From Isoetes taiwanensis (lineage: Eukaryota > Streptophyta > Lycopodiopsida > Isoetales > Isoetaceae): a stretch of DNA of 64,000 nucleotides. The translations under genes were made by a program, and so were the position numbers. Of the stretch, positions 61,428-64,000 are shown piece by piece (positions within the stretch are counted from its first letter, which is position 1; every line of letters starts with the position of its first letter). The stretch is taken from positions 18,219,592 through 18,283,591 of the forward strand of contig JAJEKV010000002.1 of the NCBI GenBank assembly GCA_021234155.1, written 5' to 3'. The notes beneath the pieces are model-generated. The model was not told the origin of the DNA, made no database searches, and saw only the letters and a program-made list of their open reading frames with translations.

Positions 61428-62125
61428 TGTGCCTCTGACCAAACCATTGCCCGTTGTTTGAATAAAGGAAAAGCAAGCCATTCATGAGTAATGAAAGAAC
61501 CAGTTTGTCATACTGTTTAGTTAAATGAATTAAAAACAATTCGGTCATATTCTAGCAAGGTCAACAAGCATTATACTCCGAGTAAAGGGTAATGATCGGA
61601 ATATAAAACATCATAATATATATACATATGCGGGTAATAGAATCACCATAATCTTAAGCAACAGGCTTTGGCATGATTATACCCGTTGTTTGGAGTGGGT
61701 TGGAACTCGCAGACCGACCTAGGACCCTTGGATCCTTGGGAGAATTCGAGGAAGCTTCTCCGTGGATTTACAGGCAAAAATACTACTGCAAAATAGGTAC
61801 AAAATGCTTCAAAATGACGGCGTTATCTCCGCCCTTTCATAGGACTGGGCGTCACTTTGTGCCCATTTCGCGGTTATCTAATCAGCACAAAGTGGCGGTC
61901 AAATCTGGGTAAAGGCGGATAAAATGTCACTGTAATGAAATCAAATCAGAAAACAAAAGAACAGTAGTCAATAATAAAGCTTCATAGTGTCGATGAAGAT
62001 ACATGACTCATGATGGTAGAATTCAGTCCAGAGACTCAAGACTCCGTCTAAAAACTCGTGTGGCTCTTCCATCACCTGTATTTGCAATAAACGCTGGCCA
62101 ATACCAATTTCCAGTGATTTAGGTG
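61428..62125. other. Unassigned DNA
   Basis: No gene recognised. The plus-strand frame at 61,673-61,912 has no identifiable motif. Confidence 0.4.
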
Positions 62126-62720
62126 CGAATCCTGGGGCTGGATTTGGGAATGGGTGCCATGGCCACGAATCGCGTGCAGTCGTGGCCGGTGTGGCAAGAC
62201 GTCCATGTCGGCGCCAGCCTCTTGTCCAGCGTGGTCTTTGTGGTAAGTGCGGCGGTCGCCCTGTTCGTGCTTGGCAGGCGGACCCGGCGCTGATTGGCGG
62301 ATCAACAGCAATTTTACTGGTCAAGTGAACGCCGCCAGATAAGTATTGCTGCGGGGAAGCGCACCGGACTAAACACTCCCCGCCAGCGACATGGTCAGAA
62401 AAGGAGAATTGCTTGAAGGGCAGAAACGGCGGTCGAAAGTGATCCTCGGGAGACCGAGGCCAGAGCCGAAAGTGCTGGTGTCGACGTGGGGTCGCGGTGT
62501 TTGAAGCGTGGTCGTGGGGCCCAGGCGGATCTGCATCGTGAGCGCTGTCAGGCGGCGTGGTGAAGGATAATGGCGCTCATGCGGTGCGGTGGAAGGCCGG
62601 CTGCGTAGGATTGATAAGGTGGGCGGTACCCTTGATTCTAAAATTTGGCCGAGGATGCATCGAGGCGACCACAGAGAAACCAAACAATGATTGAATTTGA
62701 AGGATCACAGGGGAGGTGGG
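62126..62720. other. GC-rich island with a perfect 8-bp inverted repeat
   Basis: The composition rises sharply over about 600 bp, in contrast to the AT-rich surroundings. GGCCACGA (62,161-62,168) and TCGTGGCC (62,180-62,187) can form a stem. The minus strand stays open for long stretches with Pro/Arg/His-rich products, which GC-rich DNA gives by chance. It could be a CpG-rich promoter or first exon, or a fragment of an LTR or other mobile element. I see no decisive motif for either. Confidence 0.4.
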
Positions 62721-62929
62721 TACGCATTCTGTAAAAGAAAGTATCAAAGACCATACAAACATCGGTGGTCGTTACCAACCCGACTCATTAGCAATAGATC
62801 CAACTAATGGTGCCCGAAGCGTTCTTTGAGCATATGGATGAAACACAATAAATGCTGGGATCACGATTGAGAAAAGCCCTATCCCTCCTTTCCCTTTGCT
62901 CTATCCAGCATTTCAGGTTTTCTTATTTC
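62721..62929. other. Transition to the pyrimidine tract
   Basis: This is ordinary mixed sequence with no recognisable gene. Pyrimidine bias begins at about 62,880. Confidence 0.4.
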
Positions 62930-64000
62930 TCTACTTTTTTTTTTCTTTTTTTTTTTCGATCTTCCTCACATGTTTCCTTGTTTTTCCCATCCTTTCCTTC
63001 CCCCTTCTGTTCAGATGATTTTCCCTTCCTTTTGCTCCTTTCTCCATACTCCCTCTTCTCACTGCTGCCCTTTTCCCTTCCCCTTTCTCTTTTTTTATTA
63101 CTATTTTCCCCCACCCTTTTTCCCGTCTTCCTTTTTTCTAACCTTTTCTCTTTAAGCGCTTTTCCATGCCTATTTTCCCTTCTCTTTTCCTCCTTTTCCC
63201 TCTTTTCCTCTTTTTTTTTTTGTGTAACCTTTTTCCTTCCATTTTTTTTTCTCCCTTAGTTTTCATGCCCTTTTTACCTTCCCTTTTCCATCTCCTCACC
63301 TTTCCCCTCTTTCCCTTTCCATGTTCCTTTGTCTCTTCCCTTTTCCATTTTTCCTCATTTCCTTTTCAGTGCCTCTCTCTTTCCCCTCTTTTCATTCTTT
63401 TTCTTTCTTTCCTTTTACATGCCCTTTCCCACCTTTTCCTTTTCCCATGCCTTTTTGCCCTTCCACATTCTCTTTCCACTTCCTTTTTCTTTCCTTTTTT
63501 CCTTTTCCTTTCCTTCTTTCTTTTTCCTTTTCCTTTTACCCTTTTCCCTTTTTCCCCATGCCTTTTTTGCCCTTCACATTCTCTTTCACTTCCCTTTTCC
63601 TTTTCCCTTTTCCTTTTTTCCTTTTTCCTTTTTTACCTTTTCCTTTTCCTTTTGGTTTCCCCATGCGCCTTTTCCCCATGCCTTTTCCTTTCACCACCTT
63701 TCTCTTTTCTTTTCTTTTCTCTTTTTTCCTTTTTCCCTTTCCTTTTACCCTTTCCACTTGCCTTTTGCCCTTCACGTTCTCTCTTTCCACTTCCTTTTCC
63801 TTTTTTTTTCCTTTTCTTTTCCTTTTCCTTTTCCTTTCCTTTTCCTTTTCCTTTTTCCTTTACCCTTTTCCCTTTTCAGTGCCTTTTGCCCTTCACATTC
63901 TCTCTTCACTTCCCTTTTCCTTTTTCCTTTTTTTTTCCCTTTCCTTTTTGCCTTTTCCTTTTCCCCATGCCTTTTCTTTTTCCCCACCCTTTCTCTTTTC
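62930..64000. repeat. Pyrimidine-rich minisatellite running off the window end
   Basis: More than 1 kb of the plus strand is almost pure C/T, made of TTTTCC, CCCTTTT and CTTTTC units interrupted by ATGCC or GTGCC. A longer anchor, (A/G)TGCCTTTT..GCCCTTC followed by CA(C/T)(A/G)TTCTCT and CACTTCC, recurs at about 63,446, 63,557, 63,758 and 63,879, giving a higher-order unit of about 110-200 bp. Open frames here (Phe/Ser/Leu on plus, Lys/Glu/Arg on minus) are products of the repeat. The true length is unknown because the window ends inside it. Confidence 0.95.

Noticed and set aside
62852-63990. Long Phe/Ser/Leu-rich (plus) and Lys/Glu/Arg-rich (minus) open frames
   Set aside because: A C/T-only strand rarely contains stop codons. 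The products reflect the minisatellite and not a gene.

Overview
The window looks like nuclear, intergenic DNA of a land plant with a large, repeat-rich genome. It is AT-rich and gene-poor. It has no bacterial-style operons, no tRNA or rRNA gene that I could recognise, and no long intact open frames apart from low-complexity ones. The plant assignment rests on a lachrymatory-factor-synthase-like SRPBCC gene, a decayed pentatricopeptide-repeat (PPR) fragment, a Helitron-type terminus and CACTA-type transposon ends. I cannot name the species.

Layout. 1-6,100: unassigned DNA with short tandem repeats. 6,430-6,945: the one convincing protein gene, a small single-exon SRPBCC (Bet v 1-like) protein that starts in a GGCTAT hexanucleotide repeat. 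7,400-7,640: a dispersed repeat with further copies at 41.7 and 46.6 kb. 12,585-13,560: a small CACTA-type foldback element next to a decayed plus-strand transposase-like gene. A second, minus-strand copy of that gene lies at 26.0-26.7 kb. 14,780-19,240: a decayed minus-strand LINE of about 4.5 kb in the expected order: ORF1-like coiled coil, ORF1 core, AP-type endonuclease, reverse transcriptase, C-terminal region. 21,800-23,330: an unassigned coding-like relic. 28.0-29.4 kb: a minus-strand coding-like relic and a plus-strand PPR pseudogene. 31,862-32,030: a long GAT microsatellite. 32.15-33.96 kb: a nested tandem duplication. 34,634: a CACTA-type end. 42,021: a minus-strand Helitron 3' end with a perfect hairpin. 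42.5-43.6 kb: internal tandem repeats. 44.55-46.11 kb: a second tandem duplication. 50.96-51.52 kb: a C-rich arm followed by a G-rich arm. 53,087-53,389: nine exact copies of the palindrome GAATATTC. 54.3-57.2 kb: unassigned minus-strand coding relics. 57.6-59.0 kb: a third tandem duplication. 62.1-62.7 kb: a GC-rich island. 62.93 kb to the end: a pyrimidine minisatellite.

How the parts relate. Apart from the SRPBCC gene, nearly everything I can recognise is transposon or repeat debris. The decayed coding regions lose frame every few tens of codons. The duplicate copies differ largely by short insertions and deletions, so decay here looks driven by indels at least as much as by substitutions. 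The most unusual signals are the GAATATTC cluster, which fits a two-unit heat-shock element, the three sequence-unrelated tandem duplications that share a period near 850 bp, and the two-copy Cys/His-rich transposase family. Everything here comes from reading the sequence by eye; no database search was run.
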